Shown here one piece after another: positions 48,269 to 57,993 of a stretch of 64,000 nucleotides of DNA. Within the stretch, counting starts at the first letter, position 1. Each line of letters starts with the position of its first letter. The notes under the pieces are model-generated. The model had not been told where the DNA came from. It did not search any database and saw only the letters and a list, made by a program, of their open reading frames with translations. The position numbers and the translations under genes were made by a program. This DNA is from Septoria linicola. Its lineage: Eukaryota > Ascomycota > Dothideomycetes > Mycosphaerellales > Mycosphaerellaceae. Location: NCBI GenBank assembly GCA_024114885.1, contig CP099426.1:868001-932000 (forward strand), written 5' to 3'.

Positions 48269-49512
48269 TCACCCTCCTCCAGCTGTGATGCTAGGAGGGT
48301 GTTCGTGACCTGCAAGTCGAGCAGCGACCGCTTCCAGCAGTTGCGCATCTGGCGGCGAAGACACACGCTTGGGCCTGTAGATGTGATCGTCAGTATGGTG
48401 GCGTAGTGCATAATCTGGGCTAGTACTTACGGCTCACGATGGCAGGTGTTGCATCGCTCGTGCCCGCACTCATGACAACGGCTTCCGGTGACGAACAGTG
48501 TCTCGCAGGTCTCGCATGTGTATCGTACTCGTTGGCGAGGTTTTCGATACACTCGTTGTACAGCGTGGACCATCGGTGTTTCGTTCCCTGCCGATACGTT
48601 CGAAGTGTCGTGAGAGTGTGCATGTAGCCTCGCCCGAGCTTTCGCCTTGTAGCCAGTTTGTATCGCCGAGCGAGGTCGCGTGTACATGGTGAAATCATAC
48701 TCCTGTGGTTGCGCATCTGTGGTATACTCGCCACTCTGGTCCGGGTCCAATGGGCCGGTAAGCATGTCCGGTGCAGTTATGGCAGGAGGGGCTGGGGTGA
48801 CGACGGGCTCTACAACAGATGGTGCTGTTGATGGTCCAGCGATTGGTCTTGCCTGCTCCTCCTCCATTGACCTGCGCGCATTGTCGGACAATTCCCTCAC
48901 TTTTCGTGGCGGATCCCTCGAGCATTGTCGACATCTCTGGTGGCCACATGAGAGACATGTCCTCTGTACACCAAACTGTCTCCTGCACTCATGGCAAGTG
49001 TAGTGCACTCGCAACCTGATTGGCTTCTCGACTCGTCTGATTTTGTTGGGTGGTTCCTGTTGGGGCTGCCAGCAACGAGGCTCATATTGGAATCCGTGTT
49101 GGGCGAACAGACTGCGCGCCTTCTCAGTCGTCAGTCCAGCCCGTCCCATTCGCATTGGAAGCAGTGGTTCGTCTGAGTCGTCTTCACTGAGATCAACGAC
49201 GATCGAGTTGAGCGTGGCGACAGGTGCTGTGGGAGCTTCCGTTCCATTTATCGTCTCGCGTGGTTCAATGATGTCGCCTGGAATGTCGTTCGTTTCGGCC
49301 CCGGTGCAAGCAGTAGGCCCTGTCTCCACCACACTCTCTGCTATTACATTCCTCTCCTCTTGATTTGATGCTGCTGCCGCCAGGTCCACGTTGCTGCCAC
49401 TGCTCCTTCGTGTGTTCATCACAGCCCTCATTCGTTCCAGTGCTCGTCTCGCCAAGCTCCCTCGCCGTCGATCCCTCTCGACGGCCGAGGGCCTGGAAAT
49501 GTCCTCCGCCAT
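48269..49512 (-). CDS. Paired cysteine-cluster (zinc-binding) protein
   Basis: Two exons (48,431-49,512 and 48,269-48,374) flank a 56-nt intron (donor GTAAGT, branch ACTGAC, acceptor TCTACAG) and give 395 residues. Two similar cysteine clusters are seen. One starts near residue 168 (CHECRRQFGVQRTCLSCGHQ, then RCRQC). The other is near residue 325 (CETCETLFVTGSRCHECGHE, then RCNTC). Each has the spacing CxxC-x9/10-CxxCGHxRCxxC, like a zinc ribbon or rubredoxin-type knuckle. Each is followed by R-x-PP-R/K-K/R (RDPPRKVRE; REPPKRVSS), which crosses the intron in the second. Related fungal proteins are uncharacterised. The start is placed at MAEDISRP; an in-frame extension of 78 codons lacks an ATG. 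Confidence 0.75.
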
Positions 49513-50722
49513 AGTCGGGTAGAGAGGTGAGATGTTGTCCAGCACGGCAGTCAGGCTGTAGTCTTCAAGAGCTTTAGGCCAAGTGGAGGTGCGGCAAGAT
49601 CGACCCTTTGCAATCACTGGGACAGCAATCCTTGCCCGAGCAAGCTCAAGAAAGACGCCTGATCGGCGACGGCAGCGGCAGCGTTCCTTATTGAGACCAA
49701 TCGTCGCTATCGCATCGTGATGATCAATCTGGGCTGTGTCCTCCACGCGTCTCGCGAATTGCTTTTGCGCAGCGTCTCAATGTCCTGTCTGTGATGTGAG
49801 GTGGGCAAAGAAACGTGAGCATGTAGCAGGATTGCAGATGATGAGGGTTTCCCAAGTTGCCGGAACCCATGTGATGGGAACACTTTGTCCACGCTGGGAC
49901 GGCTAGTCCACTGGGACTGGCCTGGCGCGAATGTTTGATGCAGCCAACGGCTCAAGCCAAAGTCTACATGCGCCACGCCCTTCTACGGCACGCAGTCCTT
50001 GCCGAGTCCGCGCAGCCCTTCAACTGCTAGCCATTCCTTCGATCCCTGTCCAGACCTTGCGTCTCTCAGCATTTGTCCTTGCACGACCAGCAACACCTTC
50101 TGCACTCGTGAGATATGCACCGTGATTTTCACGTTGGTCAGAAGACAATGATAACGAGCGAGCGCCACCTGTACGGCCGAACGGACGGGGAAGCTCACCG
50201 ACTCGATCCCACTTTGTGATCCACATCGACCGCTGCAAGCCAGTGTATCGGAATGCGGAAAGCTTGTTGGTCCATGACAAACCCTGTCTGCTGGGAAGGA
50301 TTCAGCCTGAAGACGTGTCATGTATCCCATACCGCCCACTCGGATCTTCTCTTGCGCAGGGACATTGAATAACTCTTGATCAATGCTTCATTAACGACGT
50401 CGAAACAAGCGCTATAGTCGCGTGGCAGAGATGAAACAATAGAGTGCTCCTAAATCGAACATGTGAGCTTGACACGCAGTTCGTTATGGAGAGTAAGCCA
50501 TGCATGCAATGCATGCAGTAACGTCTCCGAGCGGTGCTGGTCAGTAGTGGTATCATATCATACAATGCGCGTTTGGCGCGTCTGCTCTCTTGCCATCCTG
50601 GCTCTCAATCGCCCTGTCTCGCTCCACAAAACGCCAATCGCTATGCACTTTTCTCCCAAAACGCTCACATGCTAGGTACACATTTATACAAAAATATAAT
50701 ACAGCGCCAGATCGACAGCTCC
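49513..50722. other. Intergenic, no gene recognised
   Basis: This is the upstream flank of the cysteine-cluster gene and the 3' flank of RPO41. An imperfect palindrome CATGCATGCAATGCATGCAG lies near 50,503. No other feature was seen. Confidence 0.45.
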
Positions 50723-53700
50723 TCAGTGGAAGAAGTATCGACTCTCGCGCAATCGCCTGACATCGAAATCTCCTTTTGCGGGTACGTCAGGAAACGTCAA
50801 AGGCAGCCAGACGTACAGTTTCCTGACGAGTGCTTTCGCCTTCTTCTTCTCGAACGGCTTGCGTGCAGGCTTCCACTTCTCGTCTGTCTGTTCGCTAGCC
50901 TCGGCGGCTTCCATATCAGGCTCAACGACATCGTCGACGATAGTCTCAGTGTCCTCGGTGAAAACTTCGGCTTCTGTTACGTCCTCCACTCGCGCTGGGT
51001 CCAAAGGCATCTCGCCTAGTGTCGCTCCGGCGAGCTCGGTAGAAGGCGCGAAAGCCGCTGTGTCGGATTCGGAGCTCAAGATACTACCTGGCGTGAGCAT
51101 GGCCTCGCCCTTCGCCCGGTCTTCTGCGTCTTCGCTTTGCAGTAGACGCATGCGCTCTGCTTCGAGAGCAAGTTCGCTAGGAATCGACTCCACTTTGGCA
51201 TCTTTGGCTTCTTGCTTGATATCTGCTCTGCGCTGTATAATGCGCTTCCCGATTGGGCTGTTTGCGATCACAGTAGCCAGATACATATGCCCTTTGTATC
51301 TTGTGTCGAATTCCTCGCGCAAGCGTCCGATAATATCTTCGCTGTGCATAGCCACGAAGGCATCACGCAAGACTTCACTCATTTGATTGACATCACTTGC
51401 ATGTGTCCAGAACGAGTCGTGGATACTCGCAAAAGTCATGCCATTCTCCGTGCACTTCAACGCACTGAGCAACATGTGCGTAGCATCGAGAGAGTGGATG
51501 AAGTTGGGCGGGAACGCTTGGAGCTGCTTCCGTCTGCTGACCGGGTCCCATACTTGTGGATCCTGAATTGCGACTTGCTGCATTGTGGTTGATACGACCT
51601 TGGACTTGACCGATCGGTATGGCTGCACCACGGGCAGACGCAAAGGTGTGGTCCAGATAACAGTCGACTTGAACAAAGGTTTGCTTGCAGTAAGCGCGTG
51701 GTTGTCGGTTTTAGCTCGGGGCGTCTCCGTTTCCGCAGCAGCATCAGCTGCTTCAGCGTTCTTCTTGGACTTCTTCGTCTTTCGAGGCCTCTTCACAACC
51801 TTCCGCTCATCCTTGAGTTCGTCGACTTGTTCTGGAGTGAGACACGTGGCGACACGGTCAGCACACTGACCTAGCCATGTCTGAATCGCTTGTGCACCTG
51901 TGAACATTTGGCCAAGTGACTTGAAGATCTTCAGAGCCACGTAATGCGACATCCGTCCAAGATCGACGGGGTCATTGGCCTTGACTTCAGTAAAGATAGC
52001 CTCCAGCTGTTTCCTGACTTGCAGCCTGGCACCGTAGAATGTAACCCCGTAGACATTGGTCATGACAGGCTGTTTGACACATTTTCGTGTGATGCGGCCG
52101 TGCAGTTTTTGAGCAACCGGATCACCATTCTTTGCGTCCTTTTCGACTTCTGCCTTAACAGCTTCCGCAACAGCAGTGTATACATCTGCTGGACGATCGC
52201 TTGGCTCCAAATTGACCTGGGCTGCGCCAGCTCTATCACCTCCAAGAGCAGCGTAGTGCTGAAGGCCATTACAGGTACCATCCTGTTGCACAGGGAGATG
52301 TGAGACGTATTTGGTCGGATCGGGTGACTCCAAGGCGGCAACAAGTTCGAAGCATGCTGCGAGAGTCTGCCACGCGTCTTCAGCCTGCAGCCACCATCTG
52401 CGACCACCCAGCGGATCTCTAACGGAATCATAGATGTCGTCCAGATGTTGCATCGTGAACTCGACACGTTCTTCCATGCTGGCCTTGTCGTGCCCTGCTA
52501 CCGTTGCAGTGTGAATTTTCAACCATCTGAGACCATTTTCGCCGAGCTCCTTTCCCTCTGCGAACACGAGCAGACCTCTGACATTATCAGCGCCCATGTG
52601 ATTGAGGTAAGGAGGGATCGGATAAGCTCGTCCTCGGAAGTCCAGATTATGAGGGAAATATAGCGTCTCGTTGAGCATAGTGCGAGCAATCTCAAGCTGG
52701 AAGTTCTGGAAACAGCGCTTGGAGTGGTTTCCTGTACGCTGATTGGCGATCTCCCGACACTCCAGCACCCATTGCCTCCGCGCAAGCTGGTCCGCAGATG
52801 AGTCTGGCTCGGATGGCATTGGTAGCTCAGGGTCCAGAGGTGCAAAGTTGGCGACCGGTTCGCCCGAGTTCCACGCTTCCAGCTGCACCTTGAAAACATC
52901 CTGATGGACTTTCCATGGCACCTTTCCCAGAGCTGTGAGTCCTTTGTACAGGGTATCAAGATCTTGCTTCTGGTCCGCTGCCATGAAGTAGTCCTTAGCA
53001 GATCTGTCGCCTGCTGCAAGGCGTAGAATAGGACTCGAGTAGTGCAGATATCCACCTTGATCCCAGCCTTTCCATGGTAAAGGCTCCACAACCATAGGCA
53101 TTCGCTTTGCAAGAAGACTGCCGATTGGCTCGCTCTGAATTTTCGTCATTAGCGCAGGATTGGGTGTGATCACACCCACACGTTTGCCGCGTTGGTATTT
53201 GACGCGATGCAGAAATGCAGGCTGCAGCTGCGTGATCTGTTCCTTCGTCCGGGGATGCTCTCGTGTGACTGGCAGCTGCGCGCATTGCATGAGCTTTGAT
53301 ACGAGCATGGCACCCAGCTTGACGTGGACCTGAATGGGCCATTCCACTTCAGTCAAAGCCGCCTGAACAGCCTTCCTTTCCCTTGCCTTAGAGGCCGGCT
53401 GCGTCTTCTCCATTCCTTTCTGGAGCGCTCTGACAGCTTGTCTGCGGAGTTGTGCTTTGCTGAGCGGGTTCTTCGGCTTCTTCCCTTTGCTCGCGACCTC
53501 AGCCAGGCATTCTGATTCGAGCGCTTTTGACAGGTTCACAGCCATTGAGCCCAACTTCGTCTCGCTTTCATGCTGATCGGTGGTCTTGTTCTTGCCTCCG
53601 GCCATACATGACATGAGATAGAGAATTGTGTTGGCAGCAACTTTCCTGATCGGAAGAAGCTCCAGATACGGCCCAAACGCGACACGATCCGCATCGTTGA

Positions 53701-55009
53701 TTTCTCCAGCCAAAGCCTTTTGCACCTCCACTAATTCCTGCTCAAGCGCTGGCAGCATTTTCGAATACCACTGCCACATCAACGCAGAGATTGGCTTACT
53801 CTGCATTGAGGTATGAATGCCAATCTTACGCAGATCTTCATCGGCCTTCTTCCATCTCTCGATGGCCACATCGACTGCAGTATCCTCGAGTCGGCGTTGT
53901 CGCTTCAGCGCTAATTCCCGCTGCTCCTCCGGATTGGCGTCCAAAGGCAGATTTGGCAGTTGCGCAAATATGTCCATCGTCTTCTTGATGCTGGCCAGCC
54001 CACTTCCCTTTTGCTCTGTCTGCAGAACCTGCGGGACTTCCGACAAATCGACTCTGTCTTTCCTGACTTGAACGGCACCGGCCTCAGGAGCATCTTGAGC
54101 AGCTGGCTGCGACCCTATATCCTCCTCGTAGAATTCCTCTGTTGCACGACCAAGTATCGCGAACTCATTGTCGTCATACTCTTCCGATAAAAGCACATCG
54201 TCCAGAACATCGTCGCCCAAGTGTTGTGCAATATCGGCGTATCTCCGTATTGATCGATCTCGTCGCGAACCTTCGAGACCTCTGATTGAGGCACGCATCA
54301 TAGTAACAAGTATGCTGGCATCAGGTTGCGTGCCTTTGCTGCGTACTTCCACCTCAAACCACCTCTGCATGTCTGTAAGTAGTGCCGACGTTTGGGGCGA
54401 ACTTCGACCATGCATCATGAGTGCCAGCAGGATATTGTTCAGGTAGACTGAGTGCGCATATACCGCCTCTTCTGAGTGTGGGCCATGTTGTCGCGCCAAT
54501 CGTTGCACGATGGCCGCAGCTCGATCCCGCCGGCCAACAGAAAGACTGGTATGTAGATGTCCAAGGAGGTCTTTCGTCGAGCCGGCAAAGTGCTTTCCCA
54601 CCCGCAAAACAGGGTCAGGTTTGGAAGCTGTACTGAGTATAACTGGACTGCTGTGCCGGCCCAGAGCGTGACTTCCAGCATTCCCGACATTGGCGAAGTC
54701 GAACGGCACATATTCATCGTGGTTCACGCTGCCCGAAGAGGTATCGAATGGGGTCGTCGAAGTAGAAATATGCGAATCGGCTGCCGTGGCGAGTGATCGA
54801 AGCTGTGCCTTGCGGAAAGATGGTCTACGCGTGGGTTGTCGGCGTGGCGAAGATGAGGATGGATCTCTCGTCGGTGTCGACGCTTGTGTTACATTCCATC
54901 GTAATTGTGCTGGAGCTAGCCATGGCAAAGAGAGCTGCGCAAAGGAGGCGGTGGCGAGGACTCGACATGTGTGCCGCTGCTGTCGCCGTCCTGCAGCGCG
55001 CACCAGCAT
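50723..55009 (-). CDS. RPO41: Mitochondrial DNA-directed RNA polymerase
   Basis: This single uninterrupted frame of 1,428 residues encodes the T7-phage-type polymerase that transcribes mitochondrial DNA and primes its replication. The N-terminus (MLVRAAGRRQQRHTCRVLAT) is rich in Arg/Ala/Ser and lacks acidic residues, as expected for a mitochondrial presequence. The N-terminal and PPR-like region covers about residues 130-700. The catalytic domain follows: DFRGRAYPIPP near 786, the metal-binding Asp in QQDGTCNGLQHYAALGGD near 909, the fingers Tyr in VMTNVYGVTFYGA near 989, PNFIHSLDATH near 1,170 and the second catalytic Asp in HDSFWTH near 1,194. Lys/Glu-rich inserts lie near 1,075-1,110 and 1,290-1,380. 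The C-terminus ends in an aromatic foot (RESRYFFH). All key residues are present. It shares a divergent upstream region with a Myb-like gene. Confidence 0.96.
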   Translation of the reverse strand: MLVRAAGRRQQRHTCRVLATASFAQLSLPWLAPAQLRWNVTQASTPTRDPSSSSPRRQPTRRPSFRKAQLRSLATAADSHISTSTTPFDTSSGSVNHDEYVPFDFANVGNAGSHALGRHSSPVILSTASKPDPVLRVGKHFAGSTKDLLGHLHTSLSVGRRDRAAAIVQRLARQHGPHSEEAVYAHSVYLNNILLALMMHGRSSPQTSALLTDMQRWFEVEVRSKGTQPDASILVTMMRASIRGLEGSRRDRSIRRYADIAQHLGDDVLDDVLLSEEYDDNEFAILGRATEEFYEEDIGSQPAAQDAPEAGAVQVRKDRVDLSEVPQVLQTEQKGSGLASIKKTMDIFAQLPNLPLDANPEEQRELALKRQRRLEDTAVDVAIERWKKADEDLRKIGIHTSMQSKPISALMWQWYSKMLPALEQELVEVQKALAGEINDADRVAFGPYLELLPIRKVAANTILYLMSCMAGGKNKTTDQHESETKLGSMAVNLSKALESECLAEVASKGKKPKNPLSKAQLRRQAVRALQKGMEKTQPASKARERKAVQAALTEVEWPIQVHVKLGAMLVSKLMQCAQLPVTREHPRTKEQITQLQPAFLHRVKYQRGKRVGVITPNPALMTKIQSEPIGSLLAKRMPMVVEPLPWKGWDQGGYLHYSSPILRLAAGDRSAKDYFMAADQKQDLDTLYKGLTALGKVPWKVHQDVFKVQLEAWNSGEPVANFAPLDPELPMPSEPDSSADQLARRQWVLECREIANQRTGNHSKRCFQNFQLEIARTMLNETLYFPHNLDFRGRAYPIPPYLNHMGADNVRGLLVFAEGKELGENGLRWLKIHTATVAGHDKASMEERVEFTMQHLDDIYDSVRDPLGGRRWWLQAEDAWQTLAACFELVAALESPDPTKYVSHLPVQQDGTCNGLQHYAALGGDRAGAAQVNLEPSDRPADVYTAVAEAVKAEVEKDAKNGDPVAQKLHGRITRKCVKQPVMTNVYGVTFYGARLQVRKQLEAIFTEVKANDPVDLGRMSHYVALKIFKSLGQMFTGAQAIQTWLGQCADRVATCLTPEQVDELKDERKVVKRPRKTKKSKKNAEAADAAAETETPRAKTDNHALTASKPLFKSTVIWTTPLRLPVVQPYRSVKSKVVSTTMQQVAIQDPQVWDPVSRRKQLQAFPPNFIHSLDATHMLLSALKCTENGMTFASIHDSFWTHASDVNQMSEVLRDAFVAMHSEDIIGRLREEFDTRYKGHMYLATVIANSPIGKRIIQRRADIKQEAKDAKVESIPSELALEAERMRLLQSEDAEDRAKGEAMLTPGSILSSESDTAAFAPSTELAGATLGEMPLDPARVEDVTEAEVFTEDTETIVDDVVEPDMEAAEASEQTDEKWKPARKPFEKKKAKALVRKLYVWLPLTFPDVPAKGDFDVRRLRESRYFFH

Positions 55010-55421
55010 ATTTAAGACTTGGTGCTCTCAGTCCTGTTACTGAAGTGCCTTCATGCGTGAAGCAAGCATCTCACACACACACGAATAGATGAAAACCGTC
55101 CAGAGCCAAATGAGAGAATGCAGCAGTACGAGCAGAGGATCATCAGCCTTCGAGAATCTTTGACGTGCACGCGATCATTTCTGGTTAGCTTCCCGATCCC
55201 CCTGCACGTTGCTTCTGCTGTTGCCGAATGCGCCCCTTTGCCGATTCGTCACTTTCGAGGCTTCTTAACTTATGCTGGTCAAACTCGCGTGCCCTCTTGC
55301 TTGCACACCATGCAAACACAGGATGAATATAAGTGCTCGAGGATCCTGCACAGCCCATGTGTATAGGCCATGTTAGCAAGCCTCTCCCAGCGCACTGGCA
55401 GCAATCCTCCAGCAGCCGAAA
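55010..55421. promoter_or_regulatory. Bidirectional upstream region of RPO41 and the Myb-like gene
   Basis: This 412-bp gap separates the two start codons on opposite strands, so it must hold both promoters. A CACACACAC run is near 55,074. Short A-rich patches occur, but no firm TATA or regulator site was identified. Confidence 0.55.
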
Positions 55422-56171
55422 ATGCCACTCGCTCTGCGGAAGAGCTTCGGCAACCTCATCAGCTCCATCCTACGTCCACGATTACCGCTTGGTAGAGCAC
55501 CACCGTTGAAGGCGTACGCGAACAATGGAAAAAAGTTGTCAAAGTACACGCAATGGGAAGATGAGTATGTTGCTCGGCGTCGCCAACAGGGTGCTCCATA
55601 TGCCTTGATTGGAGATGAACTCGGAAGAAGTTACGGCTCTGTTGCTTTGCGCTACCGGAACTACATTAGAGATCGAGCAAGCGACCTGACAGACAAGTCG
55701 GCGTTGTCGCAAGAGCACGAAGAAGACGCGCATGCCGTGACCTCTCGTCTTCCACCTAGCCTGGCTGAATCCGACCTTGCTGATCGGGAATTGCTCTCGC
55801 CAGGCGACAGAGCCAGGCTACAATGCATTGAGGACGGGGTCGCCAAGGGCAAGTCGTTCTCACATATCGCCGAAGAGATGGGTATATCGAAATGGACGGT
55901 CACTTCACTCTTTCGCAAGTACAATTCGCCGCACAGACAGAAAGTATCGTGGTCCGAGGACGATGTTCAGAAGGCACTGTCACTCCAGAGAAAAGGTCAC
56001 ACTGACGAGGATATCGGTGCTGCATTGAGCCGCACTCCAGTCGCCGTAGAGCTGTTTCTCCGCCGATTGAGGGCAAGCTCGCGCCGTGAGAAGCAGGATC
56101 GCCAAGATCTATTGTCGCGAACGCAAGTCGCCCCGGCTGGAGGATCGGACACATTATCGCCCAGTAGGTGA
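55422..56171 (+). CDS. Three-HTH Myb/SANT-like protein with putative mitochondrial presequence
   Basis: The 249-residue protein is encoded without introns. Three helix-turn-helix units are visible. Unit 1 (41-81) is a Myb-like repeat with Trp45 (QWEDEYVARRRQQGAPYALI, GRSYGSVALRYR). Unit 2 (127-167) is LQCIEDGVAKGKSFSHIAEE with SKWTVTSLFRKY. Unit 3 (174-216) is VSWSEDDVQKALSLQRKGH with SRTPVAVELFLRRL. The first 45 residues contain no Asp or Glu but several Arg/Lys in an amphipathic pattern (ALRKSFGNLISSILRPRL), resembling a mitochondrial targeting sequence. With RPO41 as the divergent neighbour, a mitochondrial DNA-binding role is a reasonable inference. A nuclear Myb factor is the alternative. 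I do not recognise an ortholog. Confidence 0.75.
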   Translation: MPLALRKSFGNLISSILRPRLPLGRAPPLKAYANNGKKLSKYTQWEDEYVARRRQQGAPYALIGDELGRSYGSVALRYRNYIRDRASDLTDKSALSQEHEEDAHAVTSRLPPSLAESDLADRELLSPGDRARLQCIEDGVAKGKSFSHIAEEMGISKWTVTSLFRKYNSPHRQKVSWSEDDVQKALSLQRKGHTDEDIGAALSRTPVAVELFLRRLRASSRREKQDRQDLLSRTQVAPAGGSDTLSPSR

Positions 56172-56747
56172 ACAATGCCAGAGGCTAGCTTCTATAGGTC
56201 ATGGAGCCTGGAATGGTTGCAGATGCAGCTTCGCGCCCGTAGCCGCGCGGTCGCTGGATGAGCAGGAACTTCTGTCTGTGAGCGCGTAAGGCTTACAGGG
56301 GAGCCGATGTGTAAGAGGATCAGATCACTGAATAGTTGTGACGAATGCATTCCAGTGCCTGCGTTCTGTCCATTTTCATATGGGCTTGACGTTGGACCGT
56401 GCAAAAGTCGTGGGTTAAGAGGCTAGGACTCGGACCCGTACAACGGCACTCGATCGCGCGGTGCTGAGCTCTTGTACAACATCGATTTGCAAGGGCAGAT
56501 TGCGATCGTGAAGTATATGAAGCTCGAGGCTGCAATCAAGTCGTGCGACTGTGCAGGACTTCGTAGTATAGACAGAGTGTCAGCGCAGAGAGCTGTGCAC
56601 GGCTTGATGCAGCTAGCAGAGGAAGGAACAGCAACACGCCATGAAATGTGCAGGAGCGACCCACCGAGGCCACTTTGAATACTCGACCTAATCTCTTGAG
56701 CTCAAATTTGTCAAACACCTCTTCTGCACGACCTGGTAGACATCCCA
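56172..56747. other. Intergenic, no gene recognised
   Basis: Holds the 3' side of the Myb-like gene and the presumed promoter of the gene that starts at 56,748. Nothing else was seen. Confidence 0.4.
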
Positions 56748-57929
56748 ATGAGGCAAAGTGGCGGGCTTCTGTCATCTGAAGACATGGAGCGAAACGCATT
56801 TTCAAGAGGTGGCGCCCTCGATGGGAACACCCATCCGCGCGAGTCGAACGCGACAATCTTCGCGGCTTCGCCCTTGCGACCACAGGCAGCTTACATCAAC
56901 TACAACCCGAACGGCTTTGAGCCCGATGATCAAGACGATCCCTCGGACTACGATCTCCAAGAAGCTTTTGCGACTTATATTGACGAGACCGGCGGCTTAG
57001 GACATCGTAATGATCAGCTGCAATATGGACTGGACAGAGAGCAGTTCAGCAACGTGGATCGCGAACCTGAGCACAACATTGGCACTGATTTGTTAATGGG
57101 AGATGCGGATATCCATGGCAATCACTACTATTACAAAGATTTCAACGGCAATGCTGCCGAAGCAGTTCCTCATATCGACCAGAACACACCACAATACGCT
57201 GGAAGCGGTGTCCCAGGACCCGGCCACAATGGCCCGCAGTCGGTCGTCAGCATGACTGAAAAGCATCCCCTTGACGAAGCGCCAGGACTTGATGACGATT
57301 ACCAGTCTGAAAGCGGCGAGCACGATGAAGATGAGGATGTGCTAGGAGCGATATTCCAAGAAGCTGAAGCCGCCTGTTTTGACAACCACCCTCTGCAAGA
57401 CGTGCTACTGCCCGACATCACATTCAATATCGCAGATCTCGACTCTCCACCAGGCGTGGAGAGTCTTGACCAGTACATTGCCACAAAGCGAAACGAAGGG
57501 TACTTTCAAGACCGCTGGGGGATTGACAAAGAGTCTGCCGGCTTCCTCGCGACGGTAATGCGCGAGACGAAGGAAGATGAAACGAGTGAGATGCGCTACT
57601 ACATTTCAGAACCGTGGCATGATCTGAAGGTCGAGGCGCCTGCGATACGGAGCGATCCTGCCACTGACGTGAGGAAGATCCTCAAGCGCAATGAGATTCA
57701 CATGACTTCAAAGGGTATGGAAGCTTTCAGACTCAATGCAGACAACGACGAGGCTCTCGAATGGGGCGCCAAGAACCTAGCTTTGCCCGCACGAATAGAC
57801 AAGGAGCTTGCAACGGAGAAGTGGCATGTCGATGCAGAAACTATGATCTTCATGAAAGCTACTCTGGCTGACGACGGATCAAGCTTGGAGGATTGGGCGC
57901 GACAAGAGCTAGAGCGGAAGGCGGGTTAG
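56748..57929 (+). CDS. Acidic N-terminal portion, probably of the downstream Zip2-like gene
   Basis: This 393-codon frame is acidic and largely disordered (NGFEPDDQDDPSDYDLQEAF; SESGEHDEDEDVLG). A more ordered C-terminal third contains SLDQYIATKRNEGYFQDRWG and LEWGAKNLALPARIDKELA. I recognise no domain. It ends only 64 bp before the next long frame on the same strand, which is too close for two ordinary fungal genes, so both are probably exons of one gene. A canonical join fails: the donor-like GTTAGA after GCGG leaves phase 1, while acceptors at CTAACAG and GGGCCAG need phase 0. A GC donor (AAG|GCGGGT) would restore the frame but is speculative. A real frameshift or two separate genes remain possible. 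Confidence 0.6.
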   Translation: MRQSGGLLSSEDMERNAFSRGGALDGNTHPRESNATIFAASPLRPQAAYINYNPNGFEPDDQDDPSDYDLQEAFATYIDETGGLGHRNDQLQYGLDREQFSNVDREPEHNIGTDLLMGDADIHGNHYYYKDFNGNAAEAVPHIDQNTPQYAGSGVPGPGHNGPQSVVSMTEKHPLDEAPGLDDDYQSESGEHDEDEDVLGAIFQEAEAACFDNHPLQDVLLPDITFNIADLDSPPGVESLDQYIATKRNEGYFQDRWGIDKESAGFLATVMRETKEDETSEMRYYISEPWHDLKVEAPAIRSDPATDVRKILKRNEIHMTSKGMEAFRLNADNDEALEWGAKNLALPARIDKELATEKWHVDAETMIFMKATLADDGSSLEDWARQELERKAG

Positions 57930-57993
57930 AGTGCTTCGACATCGTGTGGTCTGCAGCTAACAGGGCCAGATCATACGTAAGGCTTCGCCGAAG

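Noticed and set aside
50503..50522. CATGCATGCAATGCATGCAG near-palindrome as a regulatory site
   Set aside because: It is too short and simple, it lies in a 3' flank, and nothing else supports a function.
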